From Arbacia lixula (taxonomy: Eukaryota; Echinodermata; Echinoidea; Arbacioida; Arbaciidae): a stretch of DNA of 64,000 nt. This document shows, piece after piece, positions 44,249-56,803 of this stretch. Under the pieces are notes generated by a model. It saw only the letters and a list, made by a program, of their open reading frames with translations. It was not told where the DNA came from and did no database searches. Position 1 is the stretch's first letter, and the number at the start of each line of letters is the position of its first letter. The stretch is taken from NCBI GenBank assembly GCA_963669155.1, contig OZ022583.1, positions 17,354,805-17,418,804 on the forward strand, in the 5' to 3' direction. Position numbers and translations under genes: made by a program.

Positions 44249-44728
44249 GAACAATATATATGAATCTGGTCCTAACTACACAAAACAGTATCCTGACTTG
44301 TCACCAGTCTTTTACATATTGTTTGATATGAAAAATCAAGCAAATCCTGATTTTACTCCTTGTTTTTACTCCTTGATTGATTTGTTTGTTGTATGATGTA
44401 CATATTTTCATATTCACGAAATTTGTATTCTCTGTGTTTTGTTTGTGTTTGTAAAATAACAAAGACTATTGGTAATGCTGCTAAGAACAAATGCTTTTCT
44501 CACTCTAATATCGGCCATGAATACTTCTTACACGCTTCTCATAAGACTGCTTTTTGTATTGATACATTTCTAAGAACTATTATTACGTACAGTGTTACAA
44601 TCACCACGTTTTCAATCCTCTAGAAGATCTTGATCCTGACTTGCATGTTTTTAACTCTTCCTCATCGTGTCCATGTCTCTTACCCTCAGAATTAAATTCT
44701 CAAGCTCCACTCGATTCAAATTTAAGTA

Positions 44729-47270
44729 TGATTTACTTTAATGCCAGAAGCTTACAAAAAAACTTCGAAAATATATCATAATTTCTCTCAACGTTATACC
44801 ATTCTTTTGATTGTATTGCTATCTCAGAAACATGGATAAATGCTACCCCGTTAATCCCCTTCTGCCCAGATGGTTATACAATGTTACATGCTGATAGGTC
44901 CCATGGACGAGGGGTGTTGTTGTTTTATTGGTAAAATCTGGTATTGCTTCTAACGTAAGAGAGGGTATTGTTTGTAGTTCTGATAATGATATTCATTGTG
45001 AATGCCTATTTATTGACTTTGTAGATCAGTTTCAGAAGAAAAATACAGCCGATATAATCTACCGGAAACCTGGCTCAAATATGACATATTTCCTTGATTT
45101 TTATAATGATATCGTACGTAAACTAAATAATGAACATCGAAACATTTATATAACTGGTGATTTTAATATTGATCTGTTTAAAACTGAAAGTAAATGTAAA
45201 TGTAAATGAATTTCTCAGTATTAATTCTTTATTCGATATATTACCTGTTATACGTACTGCAACTCGTATAACTATAAACAGTGCCACACTGATAGACAAT
45301 ATTTTCACCAATGTTATTGATTCAAATGCTCATTGCGGTACTTTTTGCACTGACATTACAGATCATTTACCAATATTTATTATTTTGAAAGGTCATAATT
45401 TGTCATGTAAGGATTCAAATGAACATTTTCTGCGTAAATTTTCACAAGATCAAATACAAAATTTCCAAAATGATCTTATCAAAGAAGACTGGTCTTATGT
45501 TTATAGTTGTCATAATTCCGAAGAAGCCAATTACTTATTTATTCACCGACTTACTATTTTATTTTAAAGACATTTTCCTTTTGTCAAGGAGAAATGTAAG
45601 AGGCCTATCCGTAAGCCCTGGATTCATAAATTGATTCTAAGTTCAATAAATAGGGAAAATAATTTGTATAAAAAGTTTATCAATTAAAAGAATGCAGCAA
45701 ATGAGAAAAAGTATAAGAAACAAAGAAACAAAGTTAGTAATATGCTAAAGCATGCTAAGAAAAGGTATTTTTATAAAAAAAAAAATGAATCAATTTAAGA
45801 ATGATGTCAAAAAAGTTGGACTGTTATTAACTCACTATTAAAATAGCCCAAACATTCTCTACCAGAATATTTCATATGTGATGATAAACGTATTGATGAT
45901 CGTCAATGTATAGCTACTGAATTTAATTCATATTTTGTCAGTTGTTCTAAGGATGCCGTTGAAATGCTTTCAGCGTCTTTTCATGCTTCTATGTTTAATC
46001 AATATCTTAATGATCATTTTCCTGACTGTATGTTCTTCAATCCCATATCTGTGCATGAATTATTGCAAGTAACTAAGACATTGAAAATAGTAATGCATGT
46101 GGATTTGATAATTTGAGTAGTAATTTGTTTAAAAAAGGTAATACATCATATCGTTGATCCCTTAGTTCATATTTTTTATATTTCTTTGAAAACGGGCATT
46201 GTACCAGATAAATTAAAAATTGCTAAAATTACTCCCGTATTTAAAAAGAATGACCCACAATCATTTGGTAATTATAGACCATTCTCGGTTCTGCCCAGCA
46301 TTTCAAAACTACTCGAGAAATGTATTTATAATCGACGTTATTCTTTCTGTTTGAAAAAAGATATTCTCATTGATTCTCAGTATGGCTTCAGGAAAAAACA
46401 TTCTACTTCACATGCTCTCGTTGAGTTACAAGATAAAGTTCTTTCCTCAATTAACAGTAACAAGTTTGTTATAGGGATATTTATGGATCTGTCCAAGGCT
46501 TTTGATATCGTTGATCATAAAATATTATTATCAAAACTACAATATCATGGTATTAGAGGTGTGCCCTTACAATGGTTTGATAGTTATCTTAATAATAGAG
46601 TCCAATATGTAATGTACAAGAATAACCGTTCCGATGTGTCTTGAATTACTCATGGTGTACCCCAAGGGTCAATCCTTGGTCCCTTACTATTTTTGTTATA
46701 TATAAATGATATTAAGAAAGCTTCCAACAAATTTCAATACATTATGTATGCAGATGACACTACTTTGATTTATACGCAACCGAATACTTGATTTAGAAAA
46801 TAATGTTAATGATGAGTTAGACAAGATCTCACCGTGGTTTAAATCAAAAAGATTAATGCTAAGTCTTAGTAAAACGAATTATATTACCTTTCACAATAAG
46901 ACCTGCAATTTAGTAAGTATACTTTGTGGCCTTACTCTCAAAATTAATAATATTCCTTTGTCTAAAGTTGACTCTGTAAATTTTCTTGGTGTACTAGTAA
47001 GTAGTAATATGCACTGGGATACAAACATCGACTATGATAGGTAAAGTTTCTAAATGCATTGGCATACTCTATAGACTAAAAGAAGTATTTCCTTCATCTG
47101 CCTTGATACTATTATATAATGCTTGAAATTTCTTGAAATTTCTTGAAATCGGTAAGAAACAACTTTCCGGTTATTTGGAATTCGATCCCTCCTGAAATAT
47201 CTTCATGCAAGTCATTAACCTTTTTTAAAACAAATCTAAAGCAGCATCTTATATCTAAATATCAATGACG
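44729..47270 (+). pseudogene. LINE ORF2 remnant: endonuclease and reverse transcriptase
   Basis: Endonuclease motifs IYFNARSL, IAISETW, ITGDFNIDL and DHLPIFI lie at about 44729-45390 in shifting frames. Reverse transcriptase motifs follow: [60 protein letters not shown] and YADDT (about 46210-46765). A stop lies between SDVS and THGVPQG. The C-terminal part near 47148-47267 follows an internal deletion. Clearly non-functional. Confidence 0.85.
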
Positions 47271-47737
47271 CAAACCTATATAATCATTATGTGTTATGCA
47301 AGCAGTCTCGTATTCAAACTCATATTCTGTCAATTTGTCATTTTACATGTTTTTCGTTTTTCTTGTTGTTGTTTCTTCTTGTATATAGGTGTATATTGTG
47401 TATAGGTAAAAACTGGTAACAATTTTCTGGGAACTGCGCCTCCACAAGGCAATTTGGCTTTATTTGTAGTTTCCTATTTTCATTTTGGCTTATACCGGGT
47501 ATACCTTAAATTATAATTTGTATATATATGTATTGTTTTTAATTGAATTGAAAATGAGTAAATGAAATGAAAAATGAAATGAAAAATAGGATGAAACTCA
47601 ACGTACAATCGTACTTTATGTCACCACAAACGATATCCCACTCGATCCAATTTCGCTTTTTTTTTTATGGTGTCTTACAGCTTAGTTCCCATGAATCATT
47701 GTGCAGTATTTTCTAAGCTTTACAATGATGTAAGAAT

Positions 47738-47945
47738 GATGTTCATTGGTCAAACTTTGCGTTTGCGTTTTAGCTTTAAATAAACATGTGTCAGACCACA
47801 AGCCAATGGCAAAAGTTGTCATATTCGGGGCGGGCGCGTACTGCACCTAATACGCATTCACCATGCATGGCGCGGCCGGGCCCGGGGCGGCCGCGCGCCG
47901 GCACGCACTGCATGCATTGCACTGCAGCGCGCACCTATATAATAG
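47738..47945 (+). promoter_or_regulatory. CpG-rich promoter-like block (CCAAT, GC box, TATA)
   Basis: ATTGG near 47738, CCAAT near 47802, GGGGCGGGCGCG near 47828, a very CG-rich core containing GCGGCCGC, and CTATATAATAG near 47934 occur in the order and spacing of a core promoter pointing right. A second CG-rich block with GCGGCCGC is at about 48178-48290. No known gene follows. Confidence 0.45.
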
Positions 47946-50880
47946 CGAGCGAGGTTAGACAATTATTATCGGTCTAGATCTAATGTAGATCTACTCCTGG
48001 TTCTGGTTGAATGCTGCATACATGCACACAACGCCCTGGTCAGGCTAAGTGGGCTATCAAATTCAAGGAATAGATCTAGGAGACATTTATGGCAGCAACA
48101 GTATGATTTTGGGCATGGTCATGTCCACATCAAATTTGCTGTAAAAAAACAAACAAAATGCAGTGCACCAGCATGCAGTGGGCGGCCGCGGCCGCCGCGC
48201 GCGCCCTAGCGTATAGCCCTACCCAGGTTGCGTTTTTGCGACTGTGCGTGCGCCGCTGAGCATTAGCGCGCGCAAGGGGTCCAAAAGGCGTATAAGGACT
48301 TAACATATACTAGCAGCAGCAAAACAACTAGTTGTGAATGTGCCTTTAGTTTGTTTGTTATCCAGCATTAATAATCAACCAACCCCTTTGTTTATTCTAC
48401 TAGTCTCTCTGCATTACTTCACTCAGTATTTACTCTTAATACCCCGTTGCTATTATGTGTTGATGTTCCGTGGAAATATGTGTTATGTGAAATACTGGCT
48501 CTTGATGTGTATAGTGAATCTCACGGCGCTCTCGAAATTCATGTTCTGATGCCCATATCAATGCTGCAAATCTTAATATTCAGGTTTTATCAACACACAA
48601 TGAATTTCATGCCAAATGTGGACATGTTAGAGATGTGTGAAAGCATGCCAGAATGTCATTTGAGTCTTGCAAAATGTGAACAAAAAACTGCTGTATCAAC
48701 ATTCTGTCAAAGATGTTCACATTACACATACATATACGTCCACGATTACAGTGAATGCCATTGCTAATCAGTAAAATGCCCTCTTGTCACATTTTGAGAA
48801 TATTTGGTTTTATACACGTACTGTTTATGGATTATTTGTCCTTGGTTAATATAGAGTTTGGAAGTAGTTTGTGATATTCAGTACTCAACCATTCTCAATG
48901 CTATAAGAGGGTAAATACTGACCTTGGACTGGGGGAGAGTTGGAACGCTTTATCGCCCTCTTATCACAAATTCAAGCTTAGATTTGGCGTACTTTATTGT
49001 ACTGAGAAGGAAGGGTCACCCTGCAGAAAAGGGGCGTTATCAAGTCTCCTTAAACCCGATCAGTGCAGGTTTTTTTGGAATATTTCGATAACATGAAAGC
49101 AGACCATAATGTGGTCAGGAGAGCTCACACATGCGATACCATTGTGTACATATTATGTGTGATGGATGCATGAGTGTTGCAACTCAACATAAACAACATA
49201 AGTTAACAACTTAATATACATATACATGTATTAATTTGTGTCTGCAGATGTTTTAAAGAAGAAATTGAAGAAAAAATGCATCAATATGTTGACATCCATC
49301 ATCACAAAGCATCTGTTTATTTAATGTGTTGTGGTTATTCTGTTAACATTAAGTACTAAATGTGTGAGTACACTGGGTTTACTGGTCTGAGGCATACCCA
49401 TTTTGAGAAGGACAAGATCCTTTTTAGAATGGCAGTACCTACTCAATGTCTTTGTGTATATTACTGTTTAAAGGCATTGTTGTTGCATATTGTTATCTGG
49501 TAGAGCATAATATTCTAGAATAATTAGTATCACATCTGTAATATAACCTTGCTAATGAATTATATCATTTTTATTGCAAAAAAAAATCACACATGTATCC
49601 AATCTTTTGTATTGTGCTGAAATACAAGTATTTGAACTTTTCATATATCTAGCAGGCTTGAAAGTCACACTAGTTAATTGTGAACTTTGCACACAGACAT
49701 TTTTATGAAAAAGTAAGTCGGCAGAGTGCACGCATGTTTATTGCTTATGAGGAGATCTGGATTTTTAAGTCTAAGAGAATTGGGGGTATTTATTTGCAAG
49801 AAATTCGAAGCCTACCCCCTCCCCGTGAACAGAAAATGAAATCAAACAGCAAAATCAGGTTTTACACAATGGGTACATATTAGGCTTATATTCATAACAA
49901 ACGGTGTATTTTTTAATCTGTGTGTAATTCAGTCAGGCATATTTCTTAGACCTTGACCTTTTATGTTTTACACTTTCAAGGGACACAATATTTATTCATG
50001 TTTGATAGTTTAAAACAAATTATATTCTGTATCAATCAGTGTTTTGATGAATCATGTTAAACGTATATAAATATGTGATTAGTCACATTCTTACCCATGA
50101 GGAGATATTTGTGAATGGTCTCATGCAAAGATTTCAATAAAATCTGAGCTTGAAAGATTAAATGATAATGGTGATTCCTAGCATTTTTATTTTGATGTCA
50201 GAATTAGGCTTACATAGCATGGACATTCTTTATGCACAGTCTGTATACTAAAGCAAATAATGGCAACCTAGAAGTAAGTTCTGCAGTACTGGCAATGTGA
50301 TGATTTATATCTTTGTCTCTTCAAATTGATTTAAAGTTGAACATAACCATTGAAGATTAATGTGTTTCAAAACTTCTCTTTCTGCCCATTTCAATAAAAA
50401 AAGGTTGCATGATATAAATTGTATTATTGGCTTAAAAGAGAAGGTATCCCCTTGTTCTCCATTTTTCTTGCTCAAATAAGCGATTGCAGACTACCAGTCG
50501 TTTTGTCATTAATCTCTTACTCAAAAATCTACTCCAGGAAAAAATATATTTTGTTTACTTCTCCATATGGGCCGCTGTTTTCTGTGCATCATTGAAATTT
50601 ACCCAAACTTCATGTAAATGGCGGTTAGAATAATTTAAAACCTATATGCAACATGCTCCAGGAAAATGTAGAAAATCAATGGACGAAAAACCGGGCAGAA
50701 AAGTAATAAGGAGAGGAATATGGAATAATGAAACATTGAACAACAAAGATGATAAGGCTCTTGTTGATTGTTGTCAACAGAGATAGAAGGAAAACAACAA
50801 TTAAAGTCAATATTTCAACAACAAAAAAATAAAAGTTAAGCGATGGTATTGCCAGGAGTTCAGGTGTCGTGACTTCGGGC
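47946..50880. other. unassigned; possible unspliced transcript
   Basis: After the promoter-like block comes AT-rich, repeat-poor sequence resembling an untranslated region, with AATAAA at about 50137. The longest open frame (48447-48767, 106 aa) is cysteine-rich at its end but matches no family I know. A long non-coding RNA or a small-RNA host is possible; nothing proves transcription. Confidence 0.25.
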
Positions 50881-51085
50881 TTCCGCAATTAAGCTCATAA
50901 CCCTTACCGACTACCATTAGTTCCCTTCTGGTATGGCGACCGGCCCATCGCGTATCCTTTCCTACCTCCTAAAAACTGTAGCCTATAAAAACTATAGACT
51001 CTAACTCTTTAGGGGAGGAACAAGGGCGATCCCAATGCCGTTGCCGGGCCATCCGACAATCCTTGAACCTTGGTTTTGCAACCTT

Positions 51086-51171
51086 GGAGTTAGCGGGTTT
51101 CGAACCCGTGCTCGCTAGCACGAGTGTGAGGTAGTCCCGGCGCTTACCCTACCACTAGGCTATAAGACGTC
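51086..51171 (-). mobile_element. tRNA-like module 1 (SINE head)
   Basis: The minus strand reads TAGCCTAGTGGTAGGGTAAG (A box-like) and GGGTTCGAAACCCG (B box/T arm). The intervening arm is long, as in Ser/Leu-type tRNAs. The acceptor stem does not pair well, so a tRNA-derived SINE or pseudogene is more likely than a functional tRNA. Confidence 0.5.
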
Positions 51172-51240
51172 GGTGGTTTTGCTTGGTGATTTTAGCGTAT
51201 AGACTATTAGTTTCAAATCAACAAGAAAAAAACCAAAAGA

Positions 51241-51314
51241 GCATCTATGTCAGGAATCGAACTCACGACCTTCAGGTTATCAGTCTGACGCTCTACCAAC
51301 TGAGCCAACAGACC
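51241..51314 (-). mobile_element. tRNA-like module 2 (degenerate tRNA, GAT anticodon loop)
   Basis: The minus strand contains GGCTCAGTTGGTAGAGCG, the loop CTGATAA (anticodon GAT, Ile-type) and GAGTTCGATTCC. D- and anticodon-stem pairing is good. The T stem has mismatches and the acceptor stem pairs poorly. It lies 70 bp from module 1 in the same orientation. Confidence 0.5.
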
Positions 51315-51599
51315 GATTGCTGATGTTGGTACCTTTTCAAAGAGTATTAAACATATCTACTTGCAGATTGTCAACAAGTTTCTATCTATTACTGAAATAA
51401 TTTTCTTTGTGATATAAAGAAATGTGCAATTTATGAAAAAAAATCATATGGGGGAGGGGGGATTTGTTGCCCAAATGTATCCTAAAAGTGACCCGAGAGC
51501 CCTCTAAATCTGATACAATCGTGTAGTAACATGAACTATGATATGAAATCTTATATGCTGTGAGATAATTGGCCATTGAAATGTTACTACTTTTCCATG

Positions 51600-51712
51600 G
51601 CGCTTGCTTTTCTCTCCGTCTCTCTCTCTCTCTTCCAACCTCCTCTCTTTCCACCTCTCTCTCTCCCTCCTCTCTTTCTATCTCTCTACCCCCCCCCCCC
51701 CACCTCTCTTTT
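51600..51712. repeat. (CT)n and poly(C)
   Basis: Pyrimidine-rich microsatellite with a C run at about 51689-51701. Confidence 0.92.
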
Positions 51713-51777
51713 TCTAAAGCAATCTTCGTTGTTCTTTTCTCTTCCGATGCAAGCATTCTTTCATATAGAGTACCGAA

Positions 51778-51965
51778 GTGTGTCGTCATATGAACAGGTT
51801 GTCAAGACAAATTTGCTCTAAACAAACTCACTCCACTGAGAGGTTTACCTGTCCTATATTGTATATCGGGCTAGTGTCCGGCATTCTCAATTACATTCCC
51901 CGTTGTAATCACCGCTGTTTGTTCTGCCCGTATTGTTTAGAGCCATTTGTCACACTTCGGTACTC
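51778..51965 (+). mobile_element. GTACCGAAGTG-family MITE, internally deleted
   Basis: GAGTACCGAAGTGTG and CACTTCGGTACTC ends are perfect and bordered by TA (51776-51777 and 51966-51967). At 188 bp it is shorter than the 225-bp norm. Confidence 0.88.
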
Positions 51966-51967
51966 TA

Positions 51968-53977
51968 TATTCAGATAAACAGAGTAGACGGTTGTTTATT
52001 TTCCCCACAAATATACTTTTTATTCTTGAATGCATCAACATTTTCAAATTCATGCCATATGAATACGGTAATGATGAAACTGATCCATGTATAATCATGT
52101 AAATGCTCATTGTTTTGATGAAGGAAACACTCAAATATATATTGTGGATGCAGAGAATTGTCCTAGTCAAAACTCAATTTAAACAGTGATGCAACACTTT
52201 GGCAATTGTCGACAAAAAGTCTCCTGAATATAAAAACAAGTCATGTTGTTTTCTTACATATTATTTGCTGCCCAGCCCCCCCCCCCCCCTCCCCATAAAA
52301 ATACAACTAAAATCAGAGTAAAAAAGTAAAATAATTTATTACAATATAAAATTGAATATGAGAATGAGGGATATTATGTGGGATATGTGACAAACATACA
52401 TTTTAGTTCAAGAACTAAAAATTAAAAATACATACCTGTTCTTTTATAATGCTGTCTTTATTAAGCGCTTAGAAATATAACTTATTAAGTTCTTATTTAT
52501 TCCATCCTTTAAAAGATAAGTACATTTATACTAGGATCCATTATGCCATGGTCACAACCGGCCGTCCGTGTTTTTCTACGTGGAGTTGGCAGCTTGCTTG
52601 CCAACTTCTACGATCCTTCCCTGCGTCGTCCTTGCGTCCGACGCAAGGAGTTTCAGCGAAACCCGACGCAGATCACAAGCAGAGAGAATCATATATGTAT
52701 ATGTGAAGGAACATCTCGGGGGAAATCAAGAAAAAACGAGCTGTACACTCTACAATGCAGAGAAGCTGAGCCATTTGAATCACCAATTAGATACTTTACA
52801 CACGCCAACACTGATTCTGATAACATGAATATATAGATAATGTACATGATGGATGGCTTATATCGTTGGAGATTCACATGCAATAGAATGTCATTTGAGA
52901 GAGAAACAGTTTGTTCAAACATTGCTTTCCTTAATTAAATACAACCACAATTATGCTGCTTCTTATAGAGAATGAATTTCATGTCGTGTCCTTGCATCAA
53001 TACTGTGCACTTCACATGCTATTACTTGCAACACAGGCGTGTGTGTCGAAGAATGATCCATGCCGCCGGTCTCTTACACTAATACATCGTGGGACGACTT
53101 TCCCTTATATGTGCAGTATTGAGAATTCAACGTCCTTCACATAATCCTTTAATCCTAATACTCACAGGGGTGCATTATTCCCCCTCCCCCGTCATTTTTT
53201 TGTCGGTACTTCCGTAGACCCCAATATTTCGAAACGAACATGATTTTTTTTTCTGATCCTTTCCGCACATTTTGATACCAAATTTAAGACGATCGGACCT
53301 ACCGTGCCGATATCAGATTACGTTTACCAAACACATGTCAGTGAAATTTTGCTATTCTTCTATATAACTGAGCACAACCATATGGACAAAATCATGCAGG
53401 AGATTTCACATTTAATGTAAATACTTTTCTAATAGGGAGTGTAAATAATTGCAACACACACAAACCCGCATCACCCACATTCACACACACTTACACCCAA
53501 ATGCGCTTGACGAAAAACAATGAAATACGTGAGAAATAATTACCACAACCTATCCCTTTTTCAGGAATTGATGAGGGATCTTTGAAAACCATTTGTACCA
53601 GAAATTGATATTCCCGAGGCTTCATCTAGTGATTTCATGCATAAATGAGCATACATTATTGAATTTAAAAAATAAAGGCACTTTCGTAAATTTAGCTATA
53701 CAACTTGTAGAGTACATAATTCTTGATCCGTATAAAAAAAAGTTAAGGGAATCGGGCGGCCATGGCCATAATGCATCCCCCACACCCACCCACACCCCCT
53801 AAAATGCTTTGAAATACCCCGGTAGTGTTAGGGTTAAGAGAGGTGGTGCCATTCTTTGTTCAAAGGTATTCATGCATACAATCCAACTTTTCGTGAAATA
53901 ATTCAACGATCATGATTTGCCTTGTGGTCTGTCCAAGCTATCTTGATAGTTAATTAATATGACTGCTTGATATACTA

Positions 53978-54014
<37 letters not shown>

Positions 54015-54363
54015 GTGATTTGTCGTGTGATGTAGGCGATCATGGAGTGCCACACAATTCTCTGTACTGAGCTCTTTGTATCAACTGCATATCATGGTAA
54101 ACCAGTCAGTCAGGATGCTTATCAACTTAATAATCCTTCTTCCCATGCCCCATACCCCTGGTTCTTTTTCATCAATCCAAACTCTTTCAAGTCAACTTTA
54201 CGCAGTATACGACGTACAAAATCTCAACCTTTAGATTCTTGGCTCACATATCAGTTTCATAATATACATACATGATAATGAAACATTCTTCTTTGTGTGA
54301 CATAACACATACAGCTATGACTCGAGTCATATGTCACAAGTTAGGTAAATACTCGTTCTAGGC
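51968..54363. other. unassigned spacer
   Basis: No gene recognised. Contains a poly(C) run near 52276 and a (CT)n run at about 53980-54012. The 97-aa frame at 52543 has no domain. Confidence 0.45.
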
Positions 54364-54846
54364 ATTTCTTACGGAATTCTCGCTTTCCTTCATACATTAA
54401 TGAATCATTATGAATTATGATTCCCCAAGATGTAAATCACTGCTGAGTTTCTCTAACTGGAACGTCCGGCAGCGCTGCAGTGTCAGCTTGCCCATAAAGC
54501 CGTAGATGCTCTCTTCCTACTCGTCACTGTGCTTCGCAAAGTGGGGAGCTCTGCAACACTTGACGTCAAGGTCGCTCTCCACATGCTTGCGCCACTGCTC
54601 CACCAACTCGTCGTTTTCCTTGGCCGTGGCGATCGGGTCATCGCGAGAGAAGAGGTTCAGGGCGGGCGCCTTGACCGGGCGGCCAGTAAAGATCTCATTC
54701 ACCTGAAGGACAATGCAGAACAATAGGACCGTTAATAAACTCTGCTTTGTTTCTTTGGAAATTCTTATGGAATTCTCGCTTTCCTTCATACATTAATGAA
54801 TCACTATGAATTAAGATTCCCCAAGATGTAAATTACTGCTGAGCTT
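54364..54846 (+). repeat. direct repeat pair flanking the TMEM53-like terminal exon
   Basis: About 87 bp at 54364-54450 recurs at 54759-54846 in the same orientation (shared GGAATTCTCGCTTTCCTTCA, then GATTCCCCAAGATGTAAAT). The first copy overlaps the coding 3' end, so the second is a partial exon duplicate. Confidence 0.85.
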
Positions 54847-55539
54847 ATGCCTTGTAAAAATGTTAGAAATATGTGGCTTGTTTGAGACCGAGTGTCCGCG
54901 AGACTAGACGGGTCTCCGAGAAGTCATCGTGAATTCGAATGTGTTTGATTTTTTTTTCAAGTCTCCTGTAAGTCTTTGTAACTTATCTATGCTGTCCTTG
55001 CGACGTCTCCACCAATGAGACGGACCTTTAACTCTTACTTTACCATTCCCTGAAAACCACATTGGCTTACTACACATCTTCACGCTAATGCTCACGGGAG
55101 AGTTCACCCTTCAATCTCACCTTGACGATGCTATCCATGGTGTACTTGTTGGTCAGCCAATAGTAGGTCTCTGCAACCCTCTTGATGACAAACTGCGTAA
55201 AGGAGTTGTTGGCGGCCTGCGAGTAGATACCCTCGTAGCTATCCCTGGAGAGAATACAACTGTACAGGATCTGATCAACGATGCGGTAACGCACCGATGC
55301 ATAGGCCTGACGGCTACTCCGCTCCGCAGACGTGCGCTTTTTCTCCCTCTGATACATCCATCAGGTCGAGCATCTCGGCGTACACGTGGCTGCTGACTGA
55401 GAAGGCATGGACCAGGAGAGGGCGTGTGTCGCCGTCCGTGACATAATCCAGGATCTCCCGCGCGATTTCCTTGGCGTTGGCGGGCCAGGCGATGTAGATG
55501 GGTTGCGTCTTGACCACCAGTACATCGAATGTAGAACAA
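54415..55539 (-). pseudogene. TMEM53/DUF829-like gene, broken
   Basis: Minus strand. Exon block 55539-55121 opens after TTTTTTAG with TFDVLVVKTQPIYIAWP, REILDYVTD, RPLLVHAFSVSSHVYAEMLDL, then needs a frame change at the GAGGGAGAAAAAGC run to continue as YASVRYRIVDQILYSC...WLTNKYTMDSIVK before the donor AAG|GTGAGA. Exon block 54702-54415 follows acceptor CTTCAG: VNEIFTGRP, PALNLFSRDDPIATAKENDE, HFAKHSDE, an in-frame TAG (54517-54519), then EESIYGFMGKL to TAA (54415-54417). The order and motifs (VHAFSxGxxVYAEM, RIxxQIxDS-like, LxxFSxxDPIA) fit TMEM53, an alpha/beta-hydrolase-like nuclear-envelope protein family. With a frameshift and a stop it is probably a pseudogene; assembly error is the alternative. 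Confidence 0.65.
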
Positions 55540-55685
55540 CTAAAAAAATATATACAACATTGAAACATGTATTATATCAACATATGACTAAACATAGGAA
55601 AACATAAATAGTGACTGACCGGCATTAGCGACGATTAATAAAAAGCGGCACAACATGAGTATTGCAGAGATGTAAGTATAAACAA

Positions 55686-56400
55686 TGATTGATTGATTGA
55701 TTAATAAGAAATTAACGACACTACTAACACTTGAGTGTCATATAAGTGTCGAACAGTTTATCTAAAAAGATTATACAATTCAAGTTTCCCTAATGTGATT
55801 TACAGGATTTGAGCAGGATTATAAATCAGAAATATATCAATATGCTAACTACATCCTCGGGATAACTTCTCTACTCTTTATGAAAAGAGAGCCAGGTTCT
55901 TTAACGTGCCAATGGTGTGACTCTCCTTTACACGGGACCGACGGTTTAAAGTCTCCTCCGAAAGACTAGGCAATTGGAAAAAAATACCTTGCCCAAGGGT
56001 ATACCTGTTGTGATTGGGATACGATCAGTTTCTCACTTAAAATCTAGTGTAAACATTGATCTTCTGTAGAAAGTTTATAACACATAATCGCGAAATACCT
56101 CTAAATAATGTCTTGAGGTTAGGACAATCAAAACGTTAATACGAATATTTGCAAGTTCAATACATTCAAGGAGAATGTGTTTAATTGATAGTGTATAATT
56201 ACATGGTATGCATTGAGGTGGATTTTCTACTGCAGATAAGTATGCATGAGTCAAATGAGAATGCCCAATACGAGCACCGGTCAAGTATAAACAATGCAGA
56301 AAACGGTTTACCCGTAAAAGCCTCAGTGGCTTGATAAATTGGGTACACCTGTGTAAAAAGAGCATGCAGATAAATGACATAATTACACCGGGGAGCTAAA
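55686..56400 (-). mobile_element. LINE 3' fragment with CCHC-type C-terminus
   Basis: The minus strand encodes GARIGHSHLTHAYL and C-x2-C-x7-H-x4-C (CIPCNYTLSIKHILLEC, about 56140-56270), the C-terminal motif of several non-LTR retrotransposons. A 3' UTR containing GGCACGTTAAAGAACCTGGC follows, and the copy ends in an ATCA-type tail (plus strand ATTGATTGATTGATT near 55687). Confidence 0.75.
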
Positions 56401-56803
56401 GCTGTTAACTTATTTTATTCTATGTTGCGCCAGTTAAAGAGTATTTAGAGAGGAGGAATGCTGTTTGTCACATTCTGGGGTTCTTCATAAATAAAATAAA
56501 AAATCGGAACTGATGTTTATGTAGTTTCAAAATGAAAACTTTAATTATAAGGAATGCATGAAATAATCAGATTATAATGAAACGCAATAACATACACATA
56601 GCAATTGAATTGAACAGTGAAATGTTGCCTCAATACAATAATCTTTAAATAGGAATGAGGATGGATAAACAATCAAATATTTTCCGATTGACTCTGTCTA
56701 CTTGTCATATATATATATATATATATATATATATCAATATATCAAATATCATGAACTAAATTATGGGTTTACATCAAACTCTCTTCGGTACAGATATCAA
56801 AAC
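56401..56803. other. unassigned; (TA)n at 56708-56735
   Basis: No gene seen; one TA microsatellite. Confidence 0.5.

Larger units (their letters stand above)
43460..47590 (+). mobile_element. near full-length, inactivated LINE (CR1/L2/Jockey-type)
   Basis: Order: ORF1 with a coiled coil and RRM-like part, ORF2 with an apurinic-type endonuclease and reverse transcriptase, a C-terminal tail (FPVIWNSIPPEI...SLTFFK), an AT-rich 3' UTR, and a terminal (ATGAAATGAAAA)n-like tail near 47545-47590. Stop codons and frameshifts interrupt both ORFs. A deletion removes most of the region between the RT palm and the C-terminal tail near 47120-47150. Confidence 0.85.

Noticed and set aside
45157..45634. 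Separate small genes of 71-136 aa
   Set aside because: They are frame-shifted pieces of the LINE ORF2 endonuclease and linker.
52543..52836. 97-aa open frame
   Set aside because: No domain, no splice or promoter context, and two overlapping frames of similar length; likely chance.
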